Origin: CAXBDP01 sp964598395
GTDB lineage: Bacteria > Bacteroidota > Bacteroidia > Cytophagales > Cyclobacteriaceae
Assembly: GCA_964598395.1 (NCBI GenBank)
Contig: CAZRBW010000009.1
Span: 5,513 to 69,512, forward strand
DNA length: 64,000 bases
Reading direction: 5' to 3'
The notes beneath the pieces are model-generated. The model searched no databases and was not told the origin of the DNA. It worked only from the letters and a program-made list of their open reading frames with translations. This document shows positions 63,745 to 64,000 of the stretch, in pieces. How positions within the stretch are numbered: position 1 is the stretch's first letter; the number at the start of each line of letters is the position of its first letter. The position numbers and the translations under genes were made by a program.

Positions 63745-63958
63745 ATCATCCAATTGGATATCTATTAAATATTAAATCTTGTTAATAAATAGGGTTGAAA
63801 GACTAACTGCTCCTAAAAACTTTTACTTCAACCGAGATTGATGAATTTGACTTTCCTAGCCTTTTACTTAGAGAAGCGGGAGGTTGGGTCTAATTCTATT
63901 GAATAAATACTCATTCAATTATAAGCTACTGTCGAATCCAATCTGGTCTAAACGCAAA

Positions 63959-63990
63959 AACGCCCGATAGAATTGAATCTATCGGGCGTT
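63959..63990 (-). terminator. Strong hairpin terminator at the right edge
   Basis: A 13-bp perfect stem (AACGCCCGATAGA with TCTATCGGGCGTT) and a 6-nt loop is preceded by A5, i.e. a U-run when read leftward. It is the probable terminator of a minus-strand gene beyond the window. Confidence 0.75.
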
Positions 63991-64000
63991 AGAATAAAAA

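Larger units (their letters stand above)
808..63883. repeat. Dispersed octamer GCGGGAGG, 40 copies
   Basis: Plus-strand copies start at 808, 2297, 5573, 6890, 8239, 14793, 17405, 21341, 26258, 29275, 32926, 37077, 42802, 45805, 47145, 49360, 63456, 63876. Minus-strand copies (CCTCCCGC) start at 3716, 4220, 7017, 10821, 14828, 18830, 19325, 23493, 25592, 27482, 31740, 31853, 33595, 38435, 42297, 44636, 45632, 48156, 51095, 53323, 60222, 61897. The average gap is about 1.6 kb. Half of the copies are followed by T. Base composition alone would give fewer than one copy. Confidence 0.9.

Noticed and set aside
808..63883. Octamer as a KOPS/FtsK-type polar sequence
   Set aside because: The strands are balanced (18:22) and copies alternate with gene direction, not with one replication arm.
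808..63883. Octamer as an uptake sequence in terminators
   Set aside because: Most copies are single and inside genes; only a few are intergenic, and only one close inverted pair exists.

Overview
The window reads as chromosomal DNA of an AT-rich marine-type Bacteroidota, most likely order Cytophagales (Marivirga/Fulvivirga-like). Supporting evidence: a fused LpxC-FabZ, the type IX secretion regulator PorX, an ArgF' carbamoyltransferase of the acetyl/succinyl-ornithine type, Bacteroidota-restricted families (DUF4296, DUF3822, DUF4421, probably DUF4905), two bacterial GH3 proteins, and promoters of the TTG-N18-21-TAnnTTTG type. No tRNA, rRNA, insertion sequence, prophage or CRISPR array was seen. 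Coding density is high; only two gaps exceed 300 bases.

Layout. 0-8 kb: end of an alpha/beta hydrolase, a cold-shock-domain protein, an outer-membrane barrel, an ABC-F ATPase, DUF427, a PLP decarboxylase, a serine hydrolase. 8-11.5 kb: leftward porX-tsaE-ald. 11.5-16.7 kb: rightward HD hydrolase and lipid A block lpxD-lpxC/fabZ-lpxA plus an ABC ATPase. 16.7-23.7 kb: two lipoproteins, mutS2 and a reduced Bat-type locus (DUF58, membrane protein, BatA). 23-32 kb: GH3/LysE operon, yggS-DUF423, RecD-like helicase with a thioesterase, Nudix proteins, a pilin-like protein with DUF3822 and coaD. 32-43.5 kb: pyrE, DUF2400, LysM, nfeD-kdsB, NRDE, SDR, a lipoprotein and a hybrid histidine kinase. 43.5-51.8 kb: a complete leftward arginine operon (GNAT-argG-argC-argD-argF'-argB-argE-argH). 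52.5-64 kb: SixA-like phosphatase, lon-hslU-DUF4421, GH3-dxr-rseP, and an HtrA/Deg protease, so envelope proteostasis genes cluster here.

The most striking signal is not a gene. The octamer GCGGGAGG occurs 40 times in 64 kb (18 on +, 22 on -), about one hundred times more than base composition predicts. It lies inside genes in all three reading frames and in intergenic DNA, and is co-oriented with the host gene in 29 of 35 intragenic cases. It behaves like a selected DNA or RNA word (Chi-like recombination signal, protein-binding site, or sense-strand RNA element). Other notable items: an inverted pair of this octamer at the LpxC/FabZ domain junction, GTGACAAA repeats with a 17-nt palindrome upstream of lon, an alanine dehydrogenase lacking the usual catalytic His, promoters placed for leaderless transcripts, and an arginine operon whose first gene is probably a non-orthologous acetylglutamate synthase.
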